Shown piece after piece: positions 33,886 to 42,555 of a stretch of 57,605 bases of DNA. The notes under the pieces are model-generated. The model was not told the DNA's origin. It did not search any database and saw only the letters and a list, made by a program, of their open reading frames with translations. Made by a program: the position numbers and the translations under genes. Origin of the DNA: Clostridia bacterium (GTDB lineage Bacteria; Bacillota; Clostridia; TANB77; CAG-508); the NCBI GenBank assembly GCA_017536685.1, contig JAFXGW010000039.1, forward strand, positions 1 to 57,605, in the 5' to 3' direction. The stretch's first letter is position 1. Each line of letters begins with the position of its first letter.

Positions 33886-35058
33886 ATGAAAGAATTAATA
33901 ATTTTTAATGAAGATAATAAAAAAGTAATTGCATTAATTGAAAATGAGGAATTAGTTGAAAAATATGAAGAAGATGAAAACAATAAATCAATTGAAGGCA
34001 ATATATATGTTGGTAAAGTTCAAAATGTTATAACAGGTTTGCAATCTGCTTTTGTAAATATTGGAGAAAAGAGAACAGCCTTTATTCATTCTAAAGATAT
34101 TGTACCCAAAATTGATATAACAAAGGAAGAAATACAAGAAATTCCATCAATTAATAAATTAATAAAACCTGGTGAACCAATAATTGTTGAAGTAAAAAGG
34201 GAAGCTGTTGATAAGAAAGGTCCTAGACTTTCAACTCATATTAATTTAAGTAGTAGATTTATTGTTTTTATGCCAAATGCAACTTTTGTAACTGTTTCTC
34301 AAAAAATAGAAGATGATAGGGAAAGATCAAGATTAAAAGAAATTGTTCAAAAGTATTTGCCAGAAAATACAGGAGCAATAGTAAGAACAGTTGCTGAAAA
34401 TATTGAAGAAGAAGAAATAAAAAAAGATATAGAAAAGACTTTAAAAAAATGGCAACAAATTCAAAAAATTCCAATAGAAAAAGTACCGCAAAAAATATAT
34501 GATAAAGGTGGAATATTAAAGAAAACTATAATTGATTTAGTTGATAGTAATTTGGATAGAATTGTTTTAAGAGATAAAGAAAATTATGATAAAATAAAAA
34601 ATATTTTAAATGAAATTGAAGTTGATATAAAAATTGAAATAGATGAAGAAATTTTAAACAAATATTCTTTAGAAAAACAATTGAACTTATTGAAGAGCAA
34701 TAAAATATATTTAAAAAATGGTGGTTTTATTACTATAGATAAAACAGAAGCTTTAGTAGCAATTGATGTTAACTCTGGAAGATATATTGGAAAAAGGAAT
34801 GTTGAAGAAACAGTTCTTGCGGTGAATTTGGAAGCTGCAAAAGAGATTTCAAAGCAAATAAGATTAAGAGATATAAGCGGAATAATAATTGTAGATTTTA
34901 TTGACATGAAATTAGAAGAAAGTAAAAAAACTGTTCAACAAGAAATTATGAAAAATAGCAAAAAGGATAGATCAAGAGTACAAGTTGAAGAATTTACTAG
35001 ATTAAATTTAATGGAAATTACTAGAAAACATATTAATAGTAAAAAAGAAGACAAATAA
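33886..35058 (+). CDS. rng: Ribonuclease G (RNase E/G family), short form lacking the zinc-link
   Basis: 390 residues. The S1-like domain is early (IYVGKVQNVITGLQSAFVNIG, ~36-56). The DNase I-like catalytic region contains the two metal-binding Asp blocks VAIDVNSGRY and IIVDFIDM. The sequence ends shortly after LNLMEITRKH, exactly where other RNase G proteins continue into a CPxCxG zinc-link and a small C-terminal domain; about 90 residues are missing relative to the E. coli protein. It processes 16S rRNA 5-prime ends and mRNA. The RBS is weak and distant (AGAGG about 20 nt upstream). A foreign gene fragment begins within about 5 nt of its stop, so truncation is conceivable. Confidence 0.88.
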   Translation: MKELIIFNEDNKKVIALIENEELVEKYEEDENNKSIEGNIYVGKVQNVITGLQSAFVNIGEKRTAFIHSKDIVPKIDITKEEIQEIPSINKLIKPGEPIIVEVKREAVDKKGPRLSTHINLSSRFIVFMPNATFVTVSQKIEDDRERSRLKEIVQKYLPENTGAIVRTVAENIEEEEIKKDIEKTLKKWQQIQKIPIEKVPQKIYDKGGILKKTIIDLVDSNLDRIVLRDKENYDKIKNILNEIEVDIKIEIDEEILNKYSLEKQLNLLKSNKIYLKNGGFITIDKTEALVAIDVNSGRYIGKRNVEETVLAVNLEAAKEISKQIRLRDISGIIIVDFIDMKLEESKKTVQQEIMKNSKKDRSRVQVEEFTRLNLMEITRKHINSKKEDK

Positions 35059-35062
35059 ATAA

Positions 35063-35263
35063 ACTATTATTGAAACATTTATCGGTGCAATTTTCATCGA
35101 ATTGATTTCCTTTACTATTTGGATTCCCAGCTTTAGCGATTTGTTTGAGGCACTTGGTATGAATGAGCAAGTTAAGCAGATAGGCATGGTTATTGCTGTA
35201 TGCTTTGTGTTAATTCTTACTATTTGCGCAACAATAATCAATTTGAAACAAAACGAAACTTAA
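35063..35263 (+). pseudogene. 3-prime fragment of a foreign small membrane-protein gene
   Basis: A 66-codon open frame with no acceptable start encodes two hydrophobic helices: FIGAIFIELISFTIWI, then a polar turn, then MVIAVCFVLILTICATII. It ends LKQNET. Base composition is richer in G+C than the surroundings. It begins 4 nt after the rng stop and is followed by its own terminator, so the 3-prime end of a gene seems to have been spliced in. An internal ATG at 35159 with GAGG 8 nt upstream could yield a 34-residue single-helix peptide. The parent family is not recognised. Confidence 0.5.
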
Positions 35264-35314
35264 GGTCCAGCAGGAGTGTTTACACTAAAAAGGGCAGAAA
35301 ATGTTTGTCGGGAG

Positions 35315-35345
35315 ATGGTAAGAGGGAAAACTCTTACCATTTTTC
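35315..35345 (+). terminator. Terminator after the membrane-protein fragment
   Basis: Perfect 10-bp stem ATGGTAAGAG / CTCTTACCAT with a 6-nt loop, followed by TTTT. The remaining bases to 35533 are AT-rich with no gene; a TTGTAA-17-TATAAT promoter for the next gene lies near 35450-35480. Confidence 0.85.
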
Positions 35346-35533
35346 TTTTATAATAACAATTAGATTTTATATTAAATAAAATTTTTAAATTATTTCAAAA
35401 AATATAACTAAAACTGATAATATTAATTAATTTCGATATATATTTTTGTTGTAAAAATATACTAGTTAATATATAATATAATAGATATAAAATATAAAAA
35501 AGGAGAGTCTAAAGAAATTAGGCAAATAAAAAT

Positions 35534-35773
35534 ATGAGTATTTTAACATTTATAGGTGTAGTTTTATTGTTAATTATTGTTTTAAAATTAATTTCACTAC
35601 CATTTAAAATAATAATTAAATTTTTAATTAATTCAATAATTGGTGGAATATTTTTAGCTGTTTTATCAATGCTTGGAATTGGCATTACTATAACTGGATT
35701 AATGGTAGTTTTAACTGGATTATTTGGAATTCCAGGTATGATTATTGCAATTATAATATCAGCAATATTTTAA
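35534..35773 (+). CDS. bofA: BofA-family membrane protein (pro-sigma-K processing inhibitor type)
   Basis: 79 residues, almost wholly hydrophobic. A first helix (ILTFIGVVLLLIIVLKLI) is followed by KFLINSIIGGIFLAVL, then LGIGITITGL and a last segment with GLFGIPGMIIAIII. The motifs INSIIGG and GIPG match BofA, which in Bacillus holds the SpoIVFB protease inactive. No SpoIVFB/SpoIVFA or sigma-K gene is in the window. Many Clostridia carry a BofA-like gene with unclear function. The SD is AAGGAGAG but about 30 nt upstream of ATG, so translation initiation is uncertain. Confidence 0.75.
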   Translation: MSILTFIGVVLLLIIVLKLISLPFKIIIKFLINSIIGGIFLAVLSMLGIGITITGLMVVLTGLFGIPGMIIAIIISAIF

Positions 35774-35893
35774 AATTATTTACAAAAGCAAAATATTAAC
35801 TTACATTGCATGTAATTAAATGAATTTTATATAACAAATTAATTTAAAATGTGAAGATTAATATAATAAAAAATCTAAAAATAGGAGTAAATA

Positions 35894-37202
35894 ATGAAAG
35901 TAGGATTTGTATCACTTCGGATGTAGCAAAAATTTAGTTGATACAGAGATGTGTATAGGAATATTTAAAAAAGAAAAATTTGAAATAGTAAATAATCCGG
36001 AAGAGGCAGAGATAATAGTTGTCAATACTTGTGGATTCATTGAATCTGCTAAAGAAGAAGCTATAAATTGTATTTTAGAAATGGCTGAATACAAAAATGA
36101 GAATTGCAAATATTTAGTTGCTATGGGATGTTTAGTTCAGAGATATAAAAAAGATTTAGAAAAGGCACTTCCAGAGGTTGATTTATTTATAAGTATTGAT
36201 GAGTATGATGAATTTTGGGAAAAAATTGCAAAATTAATAAATAAAGAAACAAAATCTAAAAATACATTAGATTATTTAGATAGAGTAATTTCTACGGGAA
36301 ATACAACTGCTTATTTAAAAATAGGAGAAGGTTGTAGTAATAATTGTACATATTGTGCAATTCCTTATATAAGAGGACCATACATAAGTAGAAAAATGGA
36401 AGATATTTTAGAAGAAGCTGAAAAATTAGCTAAATCTGGAATAAAAGAATTGATTGTTATAGCACAAGATACTACTAAATATGGAATTGATTTATATGGA
36501 AAATCTTGTTTAGCCCAGCTACTTGACAAGCTATGCAAAATTGATGGATTTAAATGGATTAGATTTTTATATGCATATCCAGAAAGTATAACAGATGAAC
36601 TTATTCAAGTTGTTAAAAATAATGAGAAAATTTGTAATTATTTTGATATTCCACTTCAACATTTTTCTGATAAAGTTTTAAAAAGAATGAATAGAAAAAG
36701 TGATGGAAAATCAATTAGAAATACAATTCAAAAAATTAGAAAAGAAATACCAGATGCAATTTTAAGAACAAGTTTAATTGTAGGGTTTCCTGGCGAAACA
36801 GAGGAGGAATTTTTTGAACTTTATGAATTTGTAAATGAAGCAAAATTTGAGAAATTAGGAGTATTTAAATATTCAAAAGAAGATGGAACACCAGCATCAA
36901 GAATCAAAGAACAAGTTCATTATAAAACAAAACAATCAAGGCTTGACAAGATTATGTCTTTAGAACAACAAATCTCTAGAATAAAATTAGAAGAGAAAAT
37001 TGGAAATGTGTATGAAGCAATAGTGGATGGATTTTCTGAAGATAATAAATTTATTTGTGCAAGAAGTTATATGGATATTCCAAATGAAGATGGAACAATT
37101 TTTATAAAAAGTAATGGAAAAATAAAATCAGGTGATTTTATAAAATGTAAAATTACTGCAGTAAAAAATTATGACTTAATCGGAGAACTATTAGAAAAAT
37201 AA
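35894..37202 (+). CDS. rimO: Ribosomal protein S12 methylthiotransferase RimO, with a 1-nt frameshift near the start
   Basis: The expected start MKVGFVSL is encoded from the ATG at 35894 (RBS AGGAG), but an extra base at about 35916-35918 (ACTTCGGA where ACTTGGA or CTTGGA is expected) shifts the frame and gives TAG at 35924. After that the frame is intact for 430 codons. Landmarks are GCSKN, VNTCGF and MGCLVQR (UPF0004 cluster), the radical SAM motif CSNNCTYCAIP, PLQHFSDKVLKRM and a C-terminal TRAM domain. RimO methylthiolates Asp89 of S12. The remainder is undamaged, so a sequencing error or very recent mutation is likely. Confidence 0.9.
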
Positions 37203-37243
37203 ATAATTAAGAATTAAGTTTTATATAAAATAGGAGATTGCCT

Positions 37244-38560
37244 ATGCTAAAAAAACTTTTTAAGATAGCTTGTTTAGTTTTAATAATAATTGGAGTATTT
37301 TATGGAGTAAAATTAACTATAAAAAAACAAACTCCAGATGCCTCTAAAAGAGAAGTAGAGCAAAAAATTTTTAGTATGATACAAACTAAAACAGCTAATA
37401 TAACAAGTTTCTATACTTATGGTAGAGCTTTTAATATAAAAGGAAATATTTCTGGAATAAGTAAAGATAATTTTGAAAGTGTAAAATTATTAATAACAGA
37501 TGGAATTGAATATGAAAAAGAATATGAATTAAAATATGAACTAAATGATTCTGTTTTAACTTTTGTATCTTCAAATGAAATTAATTCAGGATTAATAATA
37601 GATAACTTAACTGGGGATGAATACTATGTATTATTAAGATTAAAACTTAATAATAGCATTGAACCAAGATTTTATTCTTTTTCAAATAATTCTGAATTAA
37701 AAAATATAGATTATTATACAGTAACTAAAGATGGAAAAAATCGAAAAGCAGAAATTAGTTTTATATCTAAAGAAGTAAAAGAACAAAAATACAAATTATT
37801 AAAAATATCTATGACAGATACTAGTTTACCAGAGAATGTATATGATATTGTAATTGATGCTGGTCACGGAGGAACAGATAAAGGTGAAAATCTTGGTAAA
37901 ATTACAGAAGCAGATATTACATTAGAATATGCAAAACTTTTGAAAGCAAGCTTAGAAAAACATGGATATAAAGTTTTTTTAACTAGAAATGATGAGAATA
38001 CAAATGATTATAATTACACAAATATGTATGATCATGACGGTAGAATAACTACTGCATGTGCGAGTAGAGCTAAAATCATGATTTCATTTCATATAAATCA
38101 AGGAAATAATTCTTTAAAAGGACTTGAAGTTTATTGTCCTTGCAATTCGAATTTAGAATTTGCAAAACAAATAGCAAGTAAGATAAATGAATATTCAAGC
38201 ATAGAATTATCAAATAGTACTTCTTTCAAAAAAGAGGATGGTGTTTATGTAAGAAATTTTACAAAAGCAGAAATAAATGCTTTTACTAAAACAGCTAATG
38301 ACAAAGGATATGAGCCGTATCCTATAACAACAGAGACGCCTTATTTGTATACAATAAGAGAAACTGGTGGAATTGCAACGAATGCATATGTTGATGGAAG
38401 AAATAAAACATATTCAGCGAATGAATATTATAATTCAAATCAAGGGATAGAATGCTATCAAATAGAATTGGGATATATAAAAAACGATTTAAATATAATA
38501 ACAGATGAAAAAGAAAATTACATAAGAGCAATAACAGAGGCTATATGTAATAATTATTAA
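37244..38560 (+). CDS. Membrane-anchored N-acetylmuramoyl-L-alanine amidase (Amidase_3)
   Basis: 438 residues from the ATG at 37244, with AGGAG 7 nt upstream. A membrane helix at ~6-24 (ACLVLIIIGVFYGVKL) acts as anchor or uncleaved signal. A ~180-residue domain of unknown fold follows, then the zinc amidase (~205-438). Its marks are IDAGHGGTDKG (first His), a Glu within ITEADITLEYA, MISFHIN (second His) and YQIELGY (catalytic Glu near the end). It cleaves the amide between muramic acid and L-Ala. It is 23 nt upstream of the double-AAA gene and 41 nt downstream of rimO. Confidence 0.9.
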   Translation: MLKKLFKIACLVLIIIGVFYGVKLTIKKQTPDASKREVEQKIFSMIQTKTANITSFYTYGRAFNIKGNISGISKDNFESVKLLITDGIEYEKEYELKYELNDSVLTFVSSNEINSGLIIDNLTGDEYYVLLRLKLNNSIEPRFYSFSNNSELKNIDYYTVTKDGKNRKAEISFISKEVKEQKYKLLKISMTDTSLPENVYDIVIDAGHGGTDKGENLGKITEADITLEYAKLLKASLEKHGYKVFLTRNDENTNDYNYTNMYDHDGRITTACASRAKIMISFHINQGNNSLKGLEVYCPCNSNLEFAKQIASKINEYSSIELSNSTSFKKEDGVYVRNFTKAEINAFTKTANDKGYEPYPITTETPYLYTIRETGGIATNAYVDGRNKTYSANEYYNSNQGIECYQIELGYIKNDLNIITDEKENYIRAITEAICNNY

Positions 38561-38583
38561 TCAAAAGATAAAGAGAGGTAAAG

Positions 38584-41500
38584 ATGGACGAACTAGAAAG
38601 TTTTGTTAAATTTATAAAAGAAAAATTTAGCGAAAATGAAATTAAAATGGCTAGATTTATTCATGAAACAGACTTATTAACATATACAATGCTAACTGAT
38701 AAAGTAAAAGAAGGAGACAGAATTGTTGAAAAACCAACTAATGTTTTAGAGCTTTCTTATTTAAAATTATGTGCAAAGAAATTTGATGACTCAGATAATT
38801 TATTAGAAAAGTTATTTTTATTCTATGTGGGCTATTCTTTAAGAGAATTTAAAAATACTTGGAAATTAAACTTAAATAATTTAGATAATGATTTAGCAAT
38901 GAAATGCTCTTATTGTAATATAGATAGCAATGTATGTCCTTTTAAGCTTGTTTCATATATCAAAAAATGTATTGCAGATAATAAATTTAATTCAAAAAGA
39001 GTATTTGATTTATTAGGAGATAGAGGATATAGAGAATATTCTAAAGACCAATATTTTTCTGAATATGTAGTAAAAGCAATAACAGAACTTGTTAAAAATA
39101 ATTTGGATTTAATTGGCGCAGAAATGCTTTTAAATTCAGATGCAATTAAAATTGAAAAAGAAGAAGATGGCAAAATATATTATAGATATATAGACTTTAA
39201 TGTAAGAGATAATTCTTTTTTTAATAATTTAAATGATTTTTATAAATATGGAAATGGACTTTGGGGTGAGTTTAATTTATCTGAAATTAAATTTCAAGAA
39301 AATATATCTTATATATTTGATAAATCTCCAATTGAGATTGCTGTTTATATAAGATATTTATGCGAAAAAAATAATTTAGATGAGTTAGAAATTATAAAGA
39401 AAATTTTAAAAGATAGAAAATTTAAAGATAGTGAATTTAGAATTGCTTATTATAATCAGTATGTCCACGCTGTTAAAGAACTTGAATGTGGAGAAAAGGA
39501 AAAAGAAGAAATAATTTCAATTTTGACTTATATTAGAAATTATTATTTTAATGAAGATTTACCATACATTCATTTTAACATTGCATTATTTACAAAAAAT
39601 AATATGATTTCAGATAAAGTAATAAATATTATAAACCGATATGTAAGAACTTTTAACTATGTAACAAATAAAGGTACTTTATGGGTTGATGCTGAAATGA
39701 TAACAAAAAGAACTAAAGATTCAACAGATATGATAATGCAAATAGATAAAATTTATTCAGATAATGATGTAGTTATTTTTGAAAATTTTAATAGAGTGAA
39801 AACATTAAATGAATTTAGAGTAGATGCATTATTTACAGCAATAGAAAAATTTAATAGTAAAAACAGAAGATCAATAACATTTATTATAGGTGATGAAAAC
39901 ATCCTAAATGATACAATGAAAAAACATCCAGAAATACTAGATACAATAGTAAACAAAAAGATTTGGATTAATGGTTTTGATGTATTAAAAATAAAAGAAA
40001 AAGTAATTAATCGTTTAGAAAATATAATGAAAATTGATGATGAATTTTCAGAAGATTTAGAAAAATATATTAGTATTACATATCATCCTGAAACTGTTGA
40101 TGAATATACATATATTGAAAATGTATACAACTTAGTAGTTTTCAATAAGTTTAATAGTTTAGATATAAAACCATATTTTGCAAAAGAAGATGCACCAAAA
40201 GAAGTTAGTACTAGAGACGTAGAAGAAATATTAAATGATTTAAATGGGCTAATAGGTTTAGCTGAAGTAAAAGAAAATGTTAGAGAAATCTTAAAATACT
40301 TAGATTATAGTAAGAAAATAGATACAGAAGGTTTCGCAAATCTAAATATGATTTTTAAAGGAAATTCGGGAACAGGAAAAACTACAGTAGCGAGACTTCT
40401 TGCTGAATTATATTATAAATTGGGATTCATAAGAGAAAATAAAATTATTGAAGTAACTAGTAAAGACTTAATTGGTTCACATTTAGGAGAAACTGCCCCA
40501 AAGACGCAAGCTGTTATAGAGTCTGCTTTAGGAGGAGTACTATTTATAGATGAAGCGTATACGATTATGGCAAGTAAAGGTGGTTCATCATCAAATTATC
40601 CTGCTGAATGTATTGCTACAATCTGTAAAGCTATGGAATTATATCCAAAAGATTTAGTTATAATTTTTGCAGGATATACTAAAGAAATGAATGAATTTAT
40701 AAATGCCAATCAAGGATTAATGTCTAGAATTGGATATGAACTAGAATTTCCTGATTTTTCAAAAGCAGAATTAATACAAATATTTAAAGATGAAGTTGAA
40801 GGAAATGAATTTACTTTAGAAGATGGAGTCTTAGCAAAGGTTGAAAAAATTATATCTAAAAACAAGCTAGGTAGAAATTTTGGCAATGCTCGTTTTGTAA
40901 CAAATCTTTTCGATAGATTAGTGTTAACTCATGCGGCAAATTATCAAGATGATAATCAGCTTAAAGTTATAACAAATAAAGATATAGATATTTATAATGA
41001 AACTAAAAAAGATAAAGAACGTGGAGTAGATGAAATTCTTGTAGAGTTAAATTCTTTAATTGGACTAGGTAAAGTTAAAGATACTATAGATGGATTTGTT
41101 TCAATAATTGAATTAAATCGTAAATTAGATAGAATGCCAGATTTCAATATGCATATGATATTTAAAGGGAATGCAGGAACTGGAAAAACTACAGTAGCAA
41201 GACTTCTTGCAGAAATTTATTACAATTTAGGATATATAAAAAGAAATAAACTTGTAGAAGTTCAATCACAAGATTTAATAGGAGAATTTTTAGGACAAAC
41301 AGGACCTAAGACACAATCTATTATTGATTCTGCATTAGATGGAGTTTTATTTATAGATGAAGCATATTCTATAATGGAACATAATGGTACTAATGCAAGT
41401 TATTCTGCAGAATGTGTTGCAACACTTCTAAAAGCTATGGAAGATTATCAAGGAAGATTAATAATAATTTTTGCAGGATATACAGAAGAAATGAAAAAAT

Positions 41501-41844
41501 TCAGAGACTTGAATCCAGGATTAAAATCAAGAATTGGTTATGAAATTGATTTTGAAGATTATTCTGTAGAAGAATTAGTTCAAATATTTGAGAAAAAAGT
41601 TTATGATAAACAATTTAAATTTGACGAAGGTGCAAAAAAGAAAGTTCAAAATATTTTAAGAAAAGCAAAAGAAGTTGAGAACTTTGGTAATGGTAGATTC
41701 GTTGAAAATATGGTTCAAAGAATTATCATTGAACATGCTAAAAACACAAGATATATAGATGATTATGAAAGACTATTAACATTTACTGAAGAGGATATTC
41801 CAGATATGAAAGCAGAAGAATCTAGAAAAAGAATAGGATTTTAA
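38584..41844 (+). CDS. Double-AAA ATPase of the SpoVK/CbxX-CfqX type with large unknown N-terminal region
   Basis: 1086 residues. The N-terminal ~560 residues are not recognised. They contain a Cys cluster near residue 100 (KCSYCNIDSNVCPF) and mostly helical, charged sequence. Two closely similar AAA modules follow. Module 1 has Walker A GNSGTGKTT (~593) and Walker B LFIDEAYTIM (~652); module 2 has GNAGTGKTT (~861) and LFIDEAYSIM (~920). Both keep the PKT and IIFAGYT segments and an SRIGYE arginine-finger-like region. Family members act as ring remodellers (CbbX on rubisco, SpoVK in sporulation, EccA in type VII secretion); the client here is unknown. It starts 23 nt after the amidase gene, with AGAGAGG as RBS. 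Confidence 0.88.
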   Translation: MDELESFVKFIKEKFSENEIKMARFIHETDLLTYTMLTDKVKEGDRIVEKPTNVLELSYLKLCAKKFDDSDNLLEKLFLFYVGYSLREFKNTWKLNLNNLDNDLAMKCSYCNIDSNVCPFKLVSYIKKCIADNKFNSKRVFDLLGDRGYREYSKDQYFSEYVVKAITELVKNNLDLIGAEMLLNSDAIKIEKEEDGKIYYRYIDFNVRDNSFFNNLNDFYKYGNGLWGEFNLSEIKFQENISYIFDKSPIEIAVYIRYLCEKNNLDELEIIKKILKDRKFKDSEFRIAYYNQYVHAVKELECGEKEKEEIISILTYIRNYYFNEDLPYIHFNIALFTKNNMISDKVINIINRYVRTFNYVTNKGTLWVDAEMITKRTKDSTDMIMQIDKIYSDNDVVIFENFNRVKTLNEFRVDALFTAIEKFNSKNRRSITFIIGDENILNDTMKKHPEILDTIVNKKIWINGFDVLKIKEKVINRLENIMKIDDEFSEDLEKYISITYHPETVDEYTYIENVYNLVVFNKFNSLDIKPYFAKEDAPKEVSTRDVEEILNDLNGLIGLAEVKENVREILKYLDYSKKIDTEGFANLNMIFKGNSGTGKTTVARLLAELYYKLGFIRENKIIEVTSKDLIGSHLGETAPKTQAVIESALGGVLFIDEAYTIMASKGGSSSNYPAECIATICKAMELYPKDLVIIFAGYTKEMNEFINANQGLMSRIGYELEFPDFSKAELIQIFKDEVEGNEFTLEDGVLAKVEKIISKNKLGRNFGNARFVTNLFDRLVLTHAANYQDDNQLKVITNKDIDIYNETKKDKERGVDEILVELNSLIGLGKVKDTIDGFVSIIELNRKLDRMPDFNMHMIFKGNAGTGKTTVARLLAEIYYNLGYIKRNKLVEVQSQDLIGEFLGQTGPKTQSIIDSALDGVLFIDEAYSIMEHNGTNASYSAECVATLLKAMEDYQGRLIIIFAGYTEEMKKFRDLNPGLKSRIGYEIDFEDYSVEELVQIFEKKVYDKQFKFDEGAKKKVQNILRKAKEVENFGNGRFVENMVQRIIIEHAKNTRYIDDYERLLTFTEEDIPDMKAEESRKRIGF

Positions 41845-41884
41845 TACATATAGCTTTAAATTGAATAAATATTAAATAAATATT

Positions 41885-41926
41885 AAAAAGAACATTCTAA
41901 GTAAAAATAAGAATGTTCTTTTTTTA
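41885..41926 (+). terminator. Terminator of the double-AAA gene
   Basis: AAAAAGAACATTCT (41885-41898) pairs with AGAATGTTCTTTTT (from 41910), T run follows. Confidence 0.85.
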
Positions 41927-41975
41927 ATTATAAAAAGCTTCTAATTAATTTTTTATCCAGAAATAATTAAAACAC

Positions 41976-42004
41976 TTGAAATTATCTGGTAGATGTGATA
42001 TAAT
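41976..42004 (+). promoter_or_regulatory. Extended -10 promoter of the 58-codon gene
   Basis: TTGAAA (41976-41981), 17 bp, TATAAT (41999-42004) with an upstream TGA. The ~80-nt leader can fold: ACTTGATGT near 42016 pairs with ACATCAGGT near 42052. Confidence 0.8.
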
Positions 42005-42088
42005 ATTCGTCGAAACTTGATGTTTTTCTCATTTTCCACAGCGCAGGGATGACATCAGGTAAAATATATTATTTTGGAGGATAAGAGC

Positions 42089-42265
42089 ATGTCCAATGAC
42101 CACAAGACCACTGGGATGACTGAGGAACAGTATCTCGCAGCAATGAAGAACCACTATGCCGCTGAAAACCGTGACGGGCATAACAAGCCTGCCAGCTGGC
42201 CCAAGGTTGTTACTGTGACTGATGACGACGGAGCCAAGCGCCCGGTGTACACTTCTGTCGAATGA
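42089..42265 (+). CDS. Unknown 58-residue soluble protein, high-GC lone gene
   Basis: 58 residues from the ATG at 42089, with GGAGG 8 nt upstream; an in-frame TTG at 42074 overlaps the RBS. The protein is hydrophilic with no helix long enough for a membrane. A short helical segment (TEEQYLAAMKNHYAAEN) leads to a Trp-containing region with likely beta strands (WPKVVTVTDDDGAKRPVYTSV). No family is recognised. About half of its bases are G or C against an AT-rich background, and Arg codons are CGT/CGC. A perfect promoter and a G+C-rich terminator make a complete unit of about 350 bp. Confidence 0.75.
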   Translation: MSNDHKTTGMTEEQYLAAMKNHYAAENRDGHNKPASWPKVVTVTDDDGAKRPVYTSVE

Positions 42266-42311
42266 CAGCTAGGCAATCACTTCGGTGATACAATGCTCTA
42301 AGCACTGATGA

Positions 42312-42343
42312 GGGGGACTTAACAAGCCCCCTTGTGTGTGTTT
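42312..42343 (+). terminator. G+C-rich terminator of the 58-codon gene
   Basis: GGGGG(A)CTT (42312-42320) pairs with AAGCCCCC (42324-42331); TTGTGTGTGTTT follows. Such a stem is unlike the AT-rich terminators elsewhere in the window. Confidence 0.8.
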
Positions 42344-42359
42344 AATAATAAAAATTATT

Positions 42360-42387
42360 GCAGTTCTTATATAGAACTGCTTTTTTG
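42360..42387 (+). terminator. Second terminator, host composition
   Basis: GCAGTTCT (42360-42367) pairs with AGAACTGC (42373-42380), followed by TTTTTTG. Back-to-back with the preceding one; it may be the original end of something else at this site. Confidence 0.75.
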
Positions 42388-42555
42388 TTTATCAGTATAT
42401 GTAATTTTGTTTTTAAAAAGAGAATATTTATTTTCAAGTAATTGCAGAAATGTGAACTTTATTTGAATACTTTTAATGAAAGCTTTTATTTGTGTGTTAA
42501 ATATGATACTATATGAAAGATGATATAGGCTAAATATTAAAAGGAGAAAATATAA

